NCBI RefSeq assembly: GCF_000425105.1 | Contig: NZ_KE384305.1 | Coordinates: forward strand, 45,454 to 109,453 | Length of the DNA: 64,000 nucleotides | Source: Agrococcus lahaulensis DSM 17612 | GTDB lineage: Bacteria; Actinomycetota; Actinomycetes; Actinomycetales; Microbacteriaceae | Direction: 5' to 3' | In this document: positions 1-8,267 of the stretch, one piece after another | Layout of the letters: each line of letters starts with the position of its first letter | How positions within the stretch are numbered: the stretch's first letter is position 1 | Notes under the pieces: model-generated | What the model saw: the letters and a program-made list of their open reading frames with translations, nothing else | Told to the model about the DNA's origin: nothing | Database searches by the model: none | Translations under genes and position numbers: made by a program

Positions 1-8
1 CACCGACT

Positions 9-90
9 GATCGGCATACTCGGGCTACCGGCATCCGCCGGAGAACTCCTGCACGAAGGTGCCCCTCCGGATGCCGAGCTCATGCCGATC
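9..90. repeat. Nested imperfect palindrome in non-coding DNA
   Basis: Positions 9-17 (GATCGGCAT) pair with 82-90 (ATGCCGATC). Just inside, 19-23 (CTCGG) pairs with 74-78 (CCGAG) and 30-37 (GGCATCCG) pairs with 68-75 (CGGATGCC). The block could fold into a long interrupted stem. No open reading frame with convincing start signals lies in 1-268. I infer a structured intergenic or mobile-element-end sequence; it is cut by the window edge, so its true extent is unknown. Confidence 0.5.
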
Positions 91-220
91 GGGCAAAGGT
101 GGTCATGGAGGTCGTTGCGACGAGGACGAGGTCGGGCTCTGATGACGTGATGTCTGCGCCTGAGCCGACGTCGTTGCGCGCTGACGAGCACGGAGCGGTG
201 CAGGCTGCGGCGACACGACG

Positions 221-250
221 GAGGGCGACGAGCCGAAGCCCGTCGCCCTC
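221..250 (-). terminator. rpmE2 transcription terminator (UUCG hairpin)
   Basis: GAGGGCGACG (221-230) and CGTCGCCCTC (241-250) pair perfectly. On the minus strand the stem extends through a G-U and two G-C pairs to a UUCG tetraloop, giving a 13-bp stem. It starts 19 nt past the L31 stop codon. No U-tract follows, a common form of actinobacterial hairpin terminator. Confidence 0.8.
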
Positions 251-268
251 TCGTGCGTGCTGCTGCGA

Positions 269-517
269 TCAGCCGCCGAAGCCCTTGTAGCGGTTCTTGA
301 ACTTCTCGACGCGGCCGGCCGAGTCCATGATGCGCTGCTTGCCCGTGTAGAACGGGTGCGAGGCCGACGAGATCTCGACGTCGATGACCGGGTAGGTCTC
401 GCCGTCGAGCTCGATCGTCTTGTCGCTCGTGATCGTCGAGCGCGTGAGGAACGTCTCGCCCGAGGCGAGGTCGCGGAACACGATCGGGCGGTAGTCGGGG
501 TGGATCTCGGTCTTCAT
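269..517 (-). CDS. rpmE2: 50S ribosomal protein L31, type B
   Basis: This 82-residue protein matches the type B L31 family, a small component of the large ribosomal subunit. It opens [14 protein letters not shown] and ends [10 protein letters not shown], as the family does. The CxxC zinc motif of type A L31 is absent, so this is the zinc-independent paralogue. In other bacteria type B forms replace the zinc form under zinc limitation; no Zur operator was recognised here, so that regulation is inference. An AAGGA ribosome binding site sits 5 nt before the ATG. A TACACT -10-like box lies at 576-581, about 60 nt upstream of the start. Confidence 0.95.
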   Translation of the reverse strand: MKTEIHPDYRPIVFRDLASGETFLTRSTITSDKTIELDGETYPVIDVEISSASHPFYTGKQRIMDSAGRVEKFKNRYKGFGG

Positions 518-607
518 GGGTTTCCTTGGTCGCTCGGGCGCGGAAGTCTTCGGTCGGCGTGCGGGCCGACAGACGAGTGTATCAGGTGGGATCGGCTCTC
601 GGGTGGC

Positions 608-1393
608 TCAGCGCTTCGCGCGCGCCGACCAGCGGCCGCCCTCGTGCGCGACCGCGAGCGGGATGCCGAAGGTCTCGGTGAGGCGCGCATCCGTCAGCAC
701 GTCGTCGAGCGGCCCCGCCGCGACGATGCCGCCCTCGCGCAGCAGCATCGCGTGCGTGAAGCCCGGCGGGATCTCCTCGACGTGGTGCGTGACCATGACG
801 ATCGCCGGCGCGAGCGGGCTCGAGGCGTACTCCTCGAGCGAAGCGAGGAGCGACTCGCGCGCGCCGAGGTCGAGGCTGCCGGCCGGCTCGTCGAGCAGCA
901 TGAGCTCGGGGTCGGTCATCACGGCCCGCGCGATCTGCACGCGCTTGCGCTCCCCGTCGGAGAGCGTGCCGAACGGTCGGGTCGCGAGGGCGCTGAGGTC
1001 CCACGCGTCCATGACCTCGGCGGCGCGCTCGAGGTCGAGCGACTCGTACTGCTCGCGCCACCGGCCGGTCACGGCGTAGGCGGCGGTGAGCACGACGTCG
1101 CCGACGCGCTCGGAAGCGGGGATGCGGCGCGCGAGCCCCGTGGCCGCGAGGCCGATCCGGGTGCGGAGCTCGAAGACGTCGACCTTGCCGATGCGCTCGC
1201 CGAGCACGTGCACCTCGCCGGAGGTGGGGTGCGTCGCGGCGGCCGCCAGCTGCAGGATCGTCGACTTGCCGGCGCCGTTCGGGCCGAGGATGACCCAGCG
1301 GTCGGCCTCGTCGACGCTCCAGGAGATGCGGTCGAGGATCCGGTTGCCGTTCCGGACGAAGGAGACATCGCGGAGCTCGAGCACGTTCGCCAT
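608..1393 (-). CDS. ABC transporter ATP-binding protein
   Basis: A 261-residue single ABC ATPase. Walker A is GPNGAGKST at residues 37-45, the signature is LSDGERKR near 150, and Walker B is LMLLDEPAG near 170, followed by the H-loop histidine pair (VTHHVEE). No transmembrane or permease gene is adjacent, so the partner is unknown; it may serve a transporter encoded elsewhere or act as a soluble ABC protein of the YlmA/ModF type. The reading frame stays open further upstream, but the ATG at 1393 fits the start MANVLELRDV and lies 7 nt after a TAGGCT -10 box. It begins 10 nt past glgA. Confidence 0.88.
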   Translation of the reverse strand: MANVLELRDVSFVRNGNRILDRISWSVDEADRWVILGPNGAGKSTILQLAAAATHPTSGEVHVLGERIGKVDVFELRTRIGLAATGLARRIPASERVGDVVLTAAYAVTGRWREQYESLDLERAAEVMDAWDLSALATRPFGTLSDGERKRVQIARAVMTDPELMLLDEPAGSLDLGARESLLASLEEYASSPLAPAIVMVTHHVEEIPPGFTHAMLLREGGIVAAGPLDDVLTDARLTETFGIPLAVAHEGGRWSARAKR

Positions 1394-1400
1394 GGCTTCG

Positions 1401-1406
1401 AGCCTA
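1401..1406 (-). promoter_or_regulatory. -10 box TAGGCT of the ABC ATPase gene, overlapping the glgA stop codon
   Basis: TAGGCT on the minus strand is followed by 7 nt and the ATG at 1393, the spacing expected for a leaderless mRNA. Its first three bases are the TAG stop codon of glgA (1404-1406). Confidence 0.55.
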
Positions 1407-2603
1407 TCGACCGGCGCGCTCGGCGATGACGCGCTCGTAGACCTCGCGCGTCTCGGCCGCGATGCGGTGCCAGTCGAAGTGCTCGGCGGCGCGAGCCCGG
1501 CCGGCCTCCCCCATGCGCTTCGCGGCCGCGGGATCCGCGACCATGCGCGAGAGCGCGTCCGCGAGGTCGGCGACGAAGCGGTCGGGGTCGGTCGGCGTGC
1601 CGGTGCCGTCCTGCACCTGGTCGATCGGCACGAGGTAGCCCGTCTCACCGTCGACGATGACCTCGGGGATGCCGCCGGTCGCGCTCCCGACGACGGGCGC
1701 GCCGCACGCCATCGCCTCGAGATTCACGATGCCGAGCGGCTCGTAGACGCTCGGGCACACGAACGTCGTCGCGTGGCTCAGCAGCACCCGCACGTCGTCC
1801 CTGGCGAGCACGTCGTCGATCCAGACGACGCCGCCGCGCGCCGACCGGAGCTCCTCGACGAGGCCCTTGACCTCCGCGAGGATCTCCGGCGTGTCGGGCG
1901 CCCCGGCGACGAGCACGAGCTGCACGTAATCGGGCAGCGAGCGGGCCGCGCGCAGCAGGTGCGGCAGGCCCTTCTGCCGCGTGATGCGGCCGACGAAGAC
2001 GACCGCGGGGCGGTCGGGGTCCATGCCGAGCTCGCGCGCGCGATCCGCGTCGGGCAGCGGCGCCCACGCCTCGAGGTCGATGCCGTTGTGGATCGTGACG
2101 ACCCGCTCGGGATCGAGGGCCGGGTAGGAGCGCAGGATGTCGGCGCGCATGCCGTCGGAGACCGCGATCACGCGGTCGGCGGCCTCGTAGGCGCGCCGCT
2201 CGATGTCGCTCGAGATGCGGTAGCCGCCGCCGAGCTGCTCGGCCTTCCACGGGCGCAGCGGCTCGAGCGAGTGCGCGGTGACGATGTGCGGGATGCCGTG
2301 CAGCTCCTGGGCGAGCCGGCCCGCCTCGTTCGCGTACCACGTGTGCGAGTGCACGAGGTCGGCGTCGGCGACGGCGTCGGCGATCTGCAGGTCGACCGCG
2401 AGCGTCTGCAGCGCGCCGTTCGCGTCGGCGAGCTCCGCGGGCACGTCGTAGGCGGTCACGCCCTCCTCGTCGCGCGGGGCCCCGAAGCACCGCACCCGCA
2501 CGTCGATCGAGTCGCGGAGCGCCTTGACGAGCTCGGTGACGTGCACCCCCGCTCCCCCGTAGATCTCCGGCGGATACTCCTTCGTGAGCAGGTCGACGCG
2601 CAT
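1404..2603 (-). CDS. glgA: Glycogen synthase-type GT4 glycosyltransferase (GlgA/GlgM, actinobacterial)
   Basis: A 399-residue GT4-type retaining glycosyltransferase that uses ADP-glucose. In actinobacteria this family acts as glycogen synthase or makes maltose-1-phosphate (GlgM). The N-terminal KEYPPEIYGGAGVHV loop is the sugar-nucleotide entry motif. The C-terminal domain has VFVGRITRQKGL and the E-x7-E region EPLGIVNLEAMACG. The gene is divergent from glgC, which supplies ADP-glucose, as in mycobacteria. The ATG at 2603 (MRVDLLTKEYPP) follows a TACTGT -10 by 6 nt, so the mRNA is probably leaderless. Whether the product is glycogen or maltose-1-phosphate cannot be read from the sequence. Confidence 0.9.
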   Translation of the reverse strand: MRVDLLTKEYPPEIYGGAGVHVTELVKALRDSIDVRVRCFGAPRDEEGVTAYDVPAELADANGALQTLAVDLQIADAVADADLVHSHTWYANEAGRLAQELHGIPHIVTAHSLEPLRPWKAEQLGGGYRISSDIERRAYEAADRVIAVSDGMRADILRSYPALDPERVVTIHNGIDLEAWAPLPDADRARELGMDPDRPAVVFVGRITRQKGLPHLLRAARSLPDYVQLVLVAGAPDTPEILAEVKGLVEELRSARGGVVWIDDVLARDDVRVLLSHATTFVCPSVYEPLGIVNLEAMACGAPVVGSATGGIPEVIVDGETGYLVPIDQVQDGTGTPTDPDRFVADLADALSRMVADPAAAKRMGEAGRARAAEHFDWHRIAAETREVYERVIAERAGR

Positions 2604-2609
2604 GCCCTC

Positions 2610-2615
2610 ACAGTA
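2610..2615 (-). promoter_or_regulatory. -10 box TACTGT of glgA
   Basis: On the minus strand TACTGT is separated from the glgA ATG by 6 nt (GAGGGC). This spacing implies initiation at or next to the start codon. The GAGGG in the spacer could also act as a weak ribosome binding site. Confidence 0.5.
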
Positions 2616-2670
2616 CGCCAGCGGCTCTCGACGATCATCCGGCTCCTGGTCAGCGTGCAGACAAGAACCG

Positions 2671-2676
2671 TAGGGT
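2671..2676 (+). promoter_or_regulatory. -10 box TAGGGT of glgC
   Basis: TAGGGT ends 6 nt before the glgC ATG at 2683, the leaderless spacing. With the glgA box at 2610-2615 it forms back-to-back promoters in a 79-bp divergent gap. No clear -35 hexamer was found. Confidence 0.55.
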
Positions 2677-2682
2677 GAGCCC

Positions 2683-3918
2683 ATGGACAAGAAGGTCTTC
2701 GGGATCGTGCTCGCCGGCGGCGAGGGCAAGCGGCTCATGCCCCTCACCGCCGACCGGGCGAAGCCGGCGGTGCCGTTCGGCGGCGCCTATCGCCTCATCG
2801 ACTTCGCGATCTCGAACCTCATCAACTCGAGCCTGCGGCAGATCGTCGTGCTGACGCAGTACAAGTCGCACTCGCTCGACCGCCACATCTCGCAGGTGTG
2901 GCGCATGTCGTCGATGCTCAACTCCTACGTCACCTCGGTGCCGGCGCAGCAGCGCACCGGCAAGCACTGGTTCGCGGGCAGCGCCGATGCGATCTTCCAG
3001 TCGCTCAACCTCATCGCCGACGAGAAGCCCGACATCGTCGTCGTCGTGGGCGCCGACCACGTCTACCGGATGGACTTCCGCGACATGATCGACGCGCACA
3101 TCGCCTCGGGAGCGCGCGCGACCGTCGCGGGCATCCGGCAGCCGCTCGAGCTCGCGCACCAGTTCGGCGTCATCGAGGAGGACGACGAGAAGGCGGGCTA
3201 CATCCGCGCCTTCCACGAGAAGCCCGCCGACGCATCCGCCTTCGCCGTCGCCCCCGGCGAGGTGCTCGCCTCCATGGGCAACTACGTCTTCGACGCCGAC
3301 GCGCTCGTCGAGGCGGTGATCGCCGACAACCGGCTCGAGGACTCGAACCACGACATGGGCGGCGACATCATCCCGTGGTTCGTCGAGCGCGGCGAGGCCG
3401 CGATGTACGACCTCAAGAACAACACCGTGCCGGGCGCGACCGAGCGCGACAAGTACTACTGGCGCGACGTCGGCACGATCGAGTCGTTCTTCGACGCGCA
3501 CATGGACCTCATCTCGGCGCTGCCGATCTTCAACCTCTACAACCGCGAGTGGCCGATCTACACGCAGACGGTCAACGCGCCGCCGGCGAAGTTCACGAGG
3601 GATGCGTGGGGTCGCGCCGCCGACGTCAACGAGGCGATCGTGGGTGCGGGCTCGGTCGTGCAGGGGGCGAGCGTCGTGCGCAGCGTCGTCTCGCCGTGGT
3701 GCACGATCGACGCGGGCGCGACCGTGTCGGACGCGATCCTGTTCGACCAGGTGCACGTGGGCGCGGGCGCCGTCGTGCGGCGGGCGATCATCGACAAGGG
3801 GGTCGAGATCGGCCCCGGCGTGCAGATCGGCGTCGACCACGAGGCCGACCTCGCGCGCGGCTTCTCCATCTCCGCCTCCGGCATCGTCACGGTGCCGAAG
3901 GGCTCGACGATCCTGTGA
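2683..3918 (+). CDS. glgC: Glucose-1-phosphate adenylyltransferase (ADP-glucose pyrophosphorylase)
   Basis: A 411-residue GlgC that makes ADP-glucose from ATP and glucose-1-phosphate, the committed step of glycogen synthesis. The N-terminal nucleotidyltransferase motif [13 protein letters not shown] is followed by [10 protein letters not shown] (activator/substrate loop), then GSADAIFQS and ADHVYRMD around the metal-binding aspartate. The C-terminal ~100 residues form the left-handed beta-helix regulatory domain, seen as repeated small-residue hexapeptides such as [12 protein letters not shown]. Length is typical. It overlaps serB by 4 nt (GTGA), so the two are translationally coupled. Confidence 0.96.
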   Translation: MDKKVFGIVLAGGEGKRLMPLTADRAKPAVPFGGAYRLIDFAISNLINSSLRQIVVLTQYKSHSLDRHISQVWRMSSMLNSYVTSVPAQQRTGKHWFAGSADAIFQSLNLIADEKPDIVVVVGADHVYRMDFRDMIDAHIASGARATVAGIRQPLELAHQFGVIEEDDEKAGYIRAFHEKPADASAFAVAPGEVLASMGNYVFDADALVEAVIADNRLEDSNHDMGGDIIPWFVERGEAAMYDLKNNTVPGATERDKYYWRDVGTIESFFDAHMDLISALPIFNLYNREWPIYTQTVNAPPAKFTRDAWGRAADVNEAIVGAGSVVQGASVVRSVVSPWCTIDAGATVSDAILFDQVHVGAGAVVRRAIIDKGVEIGPGVQIGVDHEADLARGFSISASGIVTVPKGSTIL

Positions 3919-4559
3919 CGGCGGCACCGCTGCTCGTCGTCACCGACGTCGACTCGACGCTCATCCGCGACGAGGTCATCGAGCTGCTCGCGCGCGCGGT
4001 CGGGCCTGACGCCGAGCGGCACGTCGCGGCCGTCACCGAGCGCGCGATGCGCGGCGAGCTCGACTTCGCCGCCTCGCTCGCCGAGCGCCTGCTCATGCTC
4101 GAGGGGCTGCCGGTCTCGGTGCTCGACGCGGCCCGCGAGCAGGTGACGGTCACCGACGGCGTCCCGGAGCTCATCGCCGAGGTGCATGCGCGCGGCGGCC
4201 GCATCGCGGCGGTCTCGGGCGGCTTCCACGAGGTGCTCGACCCGCTCGCGGCCGAGCTCGGCATCGACCACGCGCGCGCGAACCGGCTCGAGGTCGCGGA
4301 TGGGCGGCTCACCGGCCGCTCGATCGGCCCCGTCATCGACGGCGCGGCCAAGCGCGACACGCTCGAGTCGCTGCGGCTGAACCTCGGCGTGCCGCGCGAG
4401 CGCGTCATGGCGGTCGGCGACGGCGCGAACGACGTCCTCATGATGGAGGCGGCGGGCATCTCGGTCGCCTTCTGCGCGAAGCCGCTCGTGCGCGAGGTGG
4501 CGACCAACGCGATCGACGTGCCCGACTTCCGCGAGCTCATCCCGATCCTGCCGGGCTGA
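3915..4559 (+). CDS. serB: Phosphoserine phosphatase (HAD family)
   Basis: A 214-residue HAD-superfamily phosphatase of the SerB type, the last step of serine synthesis. HAD motif I is DVDSTLI near residue 10, motif II is the SGGF stretch, the conserved lysine follows in AAKRDTLE, and motif III is [10 protein letters not shown]. It lacks the N-terminal ACT domains of longer SerB proteins. The GTG at 3915 overlaps the glgC stop; the frame is open upstream only as a shadow inside glgC. Coupling to glgC is unusual because the pathways differ. Confidence 0.9.
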   Translation: MTAAPLLVVTDVDSTLIRDEVIELLARAVGPDAERHVAAVTERAMRGELDFAASLAERLLMLEGLPVSVLDAAREQVTVTDGVPELIAEVHARGGRIAAVSGGFHEVLDPLAAELGIDHARANRLEVADGRLTGRSIGPVIDGAAKRDTLESLRLNLGVPRERVMAVGDGANDVLMMEAAGISVAFCAKPLVREVATNAIDVPDFRELIPILPG

Positions 4560-4566
4560 GGCGCCC

Positions 4567-5304
4567 GTGGCCCCTCCCGCCGAGCGCGTCGCGATCGTCT
4601 CCGACATGCACGGCAACCTGACGGCGTTCGAGGCCGTGCTCGCCGACGCGCGGCGGCGCGGGGCGGATGCGGTGTGGTGCGGCGGCGACCTCGTCGGCAA
4701 GGGGCCGCGGGGCCGGGCGGTCGTCGAGCTCGCGCGCGAGGCCTGCGATGTCGTCGTGCGCGGCAACTGGGACGAGGCGGTCGCGACCCCGGAGCGCTCG
4801 CCGTGGACGGCGCCCGCGTGGTACCGCGACGAGCTCGGCGCCGACGCCCTCGCGTGGCTCGCCGCGCTGCCGTTCCATCACGACGCGCTGCTGGGCTCCC
4901 GCCTCGTGCGCCTCTTCCACGCATCCGCCGACTCCGTCCACCACCGCGTGCGCTCGGACGCCGACGACGCGACGTACGACGCCATGTTCGAGGCGACGGA
5001 TGCGACGGGTGCCGTGCCGCGCGCCGACGTCGTCGCGTACGGCGACCTGCACGACCAGTGGCTCGACATCCGCCGCGGCCGGTGGCTGCTGAACGTCGGC
5101 AGCGCCGGCAACGAGCTCGACGGCGACCCGACCGCGGCGTACGCGCTGCTCGAGGCGGGCGACGCCGGCGCTCTCTCGGTGCAGTTCGTGCGAGTGCCCT
5201 ATGACATCGAGGCCGAGATCGCCGTCGCGCGCGCCGCCGGCATCCCGTTCCTCGAGCACTGGATCGCCGAGCTGCGCACGGGCGTCTACCAGCGCCGCGC
5301 CTGA
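4567..5304 (+). CDS. Metallophosphoesterase family protein
   Basis: A 245-residue calcineurin-like phosphoesterase. The metal-binding motifs appear in order: SDMHGN near residue 15, GGDLVGKGP near 40, and RGNWDEA near 65. The final GHTH motif is altered to GDLHDQW, which resembles the YfcE/YmdB-like subgroup with imperfect terminal motifs. It follows serB by 7 nt on the same strand and uses a GTG start. Its substrate cannot be inferred; it converges on fabG. Confidence 0.8.
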   Translation: MAPPAERVAIVSDMHGNLTAFEAVLADARRRGADAVWCGGDLVGKGPRGRAVVELAREACDVVVRGNWDEAVATPERSPWTAPAWYRDELGADALAWLAALPFHHDALLGSRLVRLFHASADSVHHRVRSDADDATYDAMFEATDATGAVPRADVVAYGDLHDQWLDIRRGRWLLNVGSAGNELDGDPTAAYALLEAGDAGALSVQFVRVPYDIEAEIAVARAAGIPFLEHWIAELRTGVYQRRA

Positions 5305-5327
5305 GCGCCGCGGCCGCCGGACGTCGG

Positions 5328-6035
5328 CTAGTGGCCCATGCCGAGGCCGCCGTCGACGGGGATGACGGCACCGGAGATGTAGGCGGCCTCGTCGCCCGCG
5401 AGCCAGCGCACGACCCCGGCGACCTCCTCGGCGCTGCCGTAGCGCGCCGCGGGAATCGCCGCCTTGTACTCGGCCTGCGTCTTCTCGTCGAGCTCCGCCG
5501 TCATGTCGGTCGCGATGAAGCCGGGCGCCACGACGTTCGCCGTGATGCCGCGGGCGCCGAGCTCGCGCGTGATCGAGCGGGCGATGCCGACCAGGCCCGC
5601 CTTCGAGGCGGCGTAGTTGACCTGACCGGGCCCGCCGTAGAGGCCGACGACGCTCGAGATGAGGATGACGCGGCCCCACTTGGCCCGCAGCATGCCCTTC
5701 GAGGCGCGCTGCGCGACGCGGAACGCGCCGCCGAGGTTCGTGTCGACGACCGCCGCGAAGTCCTCCTCGCTCATGCGCATGAGCAGCGTGTCGCGCGTGA
5801 TGCCCGCGTTCGCGACGACGACCTCGACCGGGCCGAGCTCCTGCTCGATGCGCGTGAAGGCTGCGTCGATCGAGGCCGCATCCGTCACGTCCGCCGCGAC
5901 CGCGAGCGCGCCCTCAGGGCCCGAGCCGTCGCGCGAGGTGATCGCGACGCGGTGACCGACGTCGAGGAAGGACTGGGCGATCGCGCGGCCGATGCCGCGG
6001 TTGCCGCCGGTGACGAGCACGGTGCGAGGGGTCAT
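5328..6035 (-). CDS. fabG: 3-oxoacyl-ACP reductase, SDR family
   Basis: A 235-residue classical short-chain dehydrogenase. TGGNRGIG near residue 10 binds NADP(H), NAGITRD (near 80) is the structural motif, and S...YAASK gives the catalytic Ser-Tyr-Lys. The ending GAVIPVDGGLGMGH is typical of FabG. Function in fatty acid synthesis, reducing 3-ketoacyl-ACP, is the family role; no other fab genes are adjacent. The ATG at 6035 is chosen because MTPRTVLVTGG starts the Rossmann fold and a TAGGCT -10 lies 7 nt upstream. Confidence 0.9.
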   Translation of the reverse strand: MTPRTVLVTGGNRGIGRAIAQSFLDVGHRVAITSRDGSGPEGALAVAADVTDAASIDAAFTRIEQELGPVEVVVANAGITRDTLLMRMSEEDFAAVVDTNLGGAFRVAQRASKGMLRAKWGRVILISSVVGLYGGPGQVNYAASKAGLVGIARSITRELGARGITANVVAPGFIATDMTAELDEKTQAEYKAAIPAARYGSAEEVAGVVRWLAGDEAAYISGAVIPVDGGLGMGH

Positions 6036-6042
6036 GCGAGCC

Positions 6043-6048
6043 AGCCTA
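6043..6048 (-). promoter_or_regulatory. -10 box TAGGCT of fabG
   Basis: TAGGCT on the minus strand is followed by 7 nt (GGCTCGC) and the fabG ATG. No Shine-Dalgarno is present, which supports leaderless initiation. Confidence 0.55.
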
Positions 6049-6114
6049 GAAGACCGGGCGATCCGAGGAGGCGGGGCGGCCCGAAAGACAGGGCTGGCGC
6101 AAAGGGCGCGCGCG

Positions 6115-6120
6115 TAGAGT
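6115..6120 (+). promoter_or_regulatory. -10 box TAGAGT upstream of the DUF3099 gene
   Basis: TAGAGT ends 9 nt before the ATG at 6130. A GTGAGG stretch lies in between, so initiation may be leaderless or have a very short leader. Confidence 0.4.
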
Positions 6121-6129
6121 GGTGAGGCC

Positions 6130-6510
6130 ATGCGAGCACGGTCCGCGTCGATCACCGACCTCCCGATCTCCCCAGACGAGGATCGTGAGAGGCGCTTCCG
6201 CATGTACCTGTACATGATGCTGGTGCGCGTCGGCTGCCTCGGCATCTTCTTCGTCGTGCCCGGCTGGTGGAAGCTCGCGCCGGCGCTCGTCGCCGTGCTC
6301 ATCCCCTACTTCGCGGTCGTGGTCGCCAACGTCTCGACGCACGCGCCCGTCGAGGTGCGAGAGGCCCCCAACGCGCTGCCCGCCGGGCCGTCCGGCGCGA
6401 GCGGCTACGCCGACGACGAGCGCATGTGGCGCGGCCCCGCTGCTCCGGATCCGCTCGCTGGCTCGGCTCCTGCCGACCGCGACGGACCTGCCGAGGGAGC
6501 CGGCCGATGA
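6130..6510 (+). CDS. DUF3099 domain membrane protein
   Basis: A 126-residue protein with the actinobacterial DUF3099 layout. A short basic N-terminus with SITDLPISPDEDRERR is followed by two transmembrane segments, roughly residues 25-45 (MYLYMMLVRVGCLGIFFVVP) and 50-70 (APALVAVLIPYFAVVVANV). The C-terminal half is Pro/Asp-rich and cytoplasmic or disordered. No biochemical role is known for the family. It overlaps the next gene by 4 nt (ATGA), and that gene overlaps the SURF1-family gene, so the three form one unit. Confidence 0.8.
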   Translation: MRARSASITDLPISPDEDRERRFRMYLYMMLVRVGCLGIFFVVPGWWKLAPALVAVLIPYFAVVVANVSTHAPVEVREAPNALPAGPSGASGYADDERMWRGPAAPDPLAGSAPADRDGPAEGAGR

Positions 6511-6758
6511 GCCTGCTCGGCATGCTCGACGGCGGCGCCGGCACGCCGGACCCGACCGCCGTGTGCTCCGCGGCCGGGTGCTCGGCCGCGGCCTCGCACG
6601 CCCTGCACTGGCGCAACCCGCGCATCCACGACGCCGACCGCGTGAAGACGTGGGCGGCGTGCGCCGAGCACCGCGAGAGCCTCGCCGCGTGGCTGCGCTC
6701 GCGCGGCTTCCCCGTCGTCGAGACCGCGTTCGGCGAGACGGTCGAGCGAGTCGCCTGA
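6507..6758 (+). CDS. Small Cys/His-rich hypothetical protein
   Basis: An 83-residue protein of unknown function, translationally coupled on both sides (ATGA overlap with the DUF3099 gene, TGATG with the SURF1 gene). Near residues 22-60 it has CSAAGC, then single histidines, then WAACAEH, a spacing able to bind one zinc ion. It is too short for a known catalytic domain and has no signal peptide. Position beside SURF1 suggests, without proof, a role tied to membrane or respiratory assembly. Confidence 0.7.
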   Translation: MSLLGMLDGGAGTPDPTAVCSAAGCSAAASHALHWRNPRIHDADRVKTWAACAEHRESLAAWLRSRGFPVVETAFGETVERVA

Positions 6759-7555
6759 TGCTCACCCTCCTCCGCCAGCCCCGCTGGCTCGGCTACGTCG
6801 CGCTGGCGACGATCTTCGCGGTCGCGTGCTGCCTCTTCGGCGTCTGGCAGTGGAACCGCCGCGAGGAGGCGCTCGCCGCGATCGAGCGGCTCGAGTCGAA
6901 CTACGACCGCTCGCCCGTCGCGGTGGCCGAGGCCATCGCCGATCCAGCGGCGTTCGACCCAGCCAAGCAGTGGACGCCTGTCGTGCTCGAGGGCGAGTAC
7001 CTGCTCGACGAGCAGCTGCTGCTGCGCGGCCGCTGGCGCGGCGGCGAGGTCGGCTTCGACGTCATCGCGCCGTTCCGCACGACCGATGGCACCGTCTTCG
7101 TCGTCGACCGCGGCTGGATCGACCAGGCCTCGGGCGCCGAGCGGCCCGTCACCGAGCCCGCGACCCCAGCTGGGCCGACGACCGTCGTCGCGCGGCTGCG
7201 CCCGAACGAGGGCGACATCCCCGGGCGCGGCGCACCCGAGGGGCAGATCGCATCCGTCAACCTCCCCGCGATCGCGGAGGGCATCGACGGGGAGGCCTAC
7301 GTCGGCGCCTACGGGCTGCTCGTGAGCGAGGACGGCGATGCGCCGACCGACGTCGCGATCGCCACGCGCCCTGTGCTCGACGAGGGCCCGCACCTCTCCT
7401 ACACGCTGCAGTGGTTCGTCTTCGCGCTCTTCGGCTACGCGGCCGTCGCGTGGGGCATGCGCGAGGAGCTGCGCGGGGACGCCCCGCCGCCGAAGCCGAA
7501 GCGCGAGCGGCGCTCCGACGCCGACGTCGAGGACGACATCCTGGACCGCGCCTGA
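6758..7555 (+). CDS. SURF1 family cytochrome oxidase biogenesis protein
   Basis: A 265-residue SURF1-like protein. It has an N-terminal transmembrane helix (about residues 12-31, GYVALATIFAVACCLFGVWQW), the conserved WQWNRREEAL, a long extracytoplasmic loop with the GRWRGG and VDRGWID stretches of the family, and a second helix near residues 215-235 (LQWFVFALFGYAAVAWG). SURF1 proteins aid heme a insertion into aa3 oxidase. ctaA and ctaB, also in this window, make that heme. The oxidase subunit genes are not here. Confidence 0.88.
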   Translation: MLTLLRQPRWLGYVALATIFAVACCLFGVWQWNRREEALAAIERLESNYDRSPVAVAEAIADPAAFDPAKQWTPVVLEGEYLLDEQLLLRGRWRGGEVGFDVIAPFRTTDGTVFVVDRGWIDQASGAERPVTEPATPAGPTTVVARLRPNEGDIPGRGAPEGQIASVNLPAIAEGIDGEAYVGAYGLLVSEDGDAPTDVAIATRPVLDEGPHLSYTLQWFVFALFGYAAVAWGMREELRGDAPPPKPKRERRSDADVEDDILDRA

Positions 7556-7575
7556 CGGCTCGAGGGAGATGCGGG

Positions 7576-8238
7576 TCAGTCGCGGACCGTCGGGATCGCC
7601 TGCGTCTTGAGGGACGGCACGCGCCAGTCGAGCAGCTCGCTCGCGATGCGCAGCGCGCAGACGACGAGCGCGATGCCGGTCAGCACCGCCCAGTGCCCCC
7701 AGCCGAGCCACTCGGCCGTCGCCGCGGCGCTCGAGCCGAGCAGCGCCGGCAGCAGGTAGAGCCGCGAGTCGCGCCGGAACACCGCGGGGATGTCGTTGGC
7801 GAGCGCGTCGCGCAGGATGCCGCCGCCGATGCCCGTGAGCATGCCGACGAACGCCGCGCCGACCGGGTCGACGCCGTGGTGCACGGCCTTGGTCGCTCCC
7901 GCCACGACGAAGATGCCGAGGCCGATCGCGTCGAAGATGAGCACGGGCCGGTCGAGCTTGTCCATCCACCGGTGCAGGAGGAAGACGGCGAGCGCGCCGA
8001 GCAGTGCGGCGCCGATCATCCACCACTCCTGCAGGACGGCGACGGGCGTCGCCCCGATCAGCAGGTCGCGCAGCATGCCGCCGCCGGTGGCGGTGACGAC
8101 GGCGAGGCCCGCCATGCCGACGAGGTCCATGCGCTTCTGCACCGCGAGCAGCGCGCCCGAGATCGCGAACGCGACGATGCCGATCGCGTTGAGCGCGCCG
8201 CCGACCGCCGACAGCCAGCCGACCGGCTCATCGAGCAT
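7576..8238 (-). CDS. TRIC (YadS/UPF0126) family cation-channel-like membrane protein
   Basis: A 220-residue membrane protein with about seven transmembrane segments and the internal duplication of the bacterial TRIC/UPF0126 family. The two glycine motifs, TATGGGMLRDLL near residue 50 and TGIGGGILRDAL near 135, are diagnostic. Related proteins form homotrimeric cation channels; the ion used here is unknown. A GGGAGGA ribosome binding site precedes the ATG at 8238. It follows the ABC-F gene by 29 nt on the same strand and converges on the SURF1 gene. Confidence 0.85.
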   Translation of the reverse strand: MLDEPVGWLSAVGGALNAIGIVAFAISGALLAVQKRMDLVGMAGLAVVTATGGGMLRDLLIGATPVAVLQEWWMIGAALLGALAVFLLHRWMDKLDRPVLIFDAIGLGIFVVAGATKAVHHGVDPVGAAFVGMLTGIGGGILRDALANDIPAVFRRDSRLYLLPALLGSSAAATAEWLGWGHWAVLTGIALVVCALRIASELLDWRVPSLKTQAIPTVRD

Positions 8239-8267
8239 GCGGGTCCTCCCTCGCGCCTGCGGCCAGG

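Noticed and set aside
99..290. 63-codon reading frame on the plus strand before rpmE2
   Set aside because: It runs antisense through the rpmE2 terminator and stop, has no ribosome binding site and no recognisable domain.
257..1429. Long plus-strand frame antisense to rpmE2 and the ABC ATPase
   Set aside because: Arg/Asp/Ala-rich composition typical of high-GC shadow frames; the opposite strand encodes clear conserved proteins.
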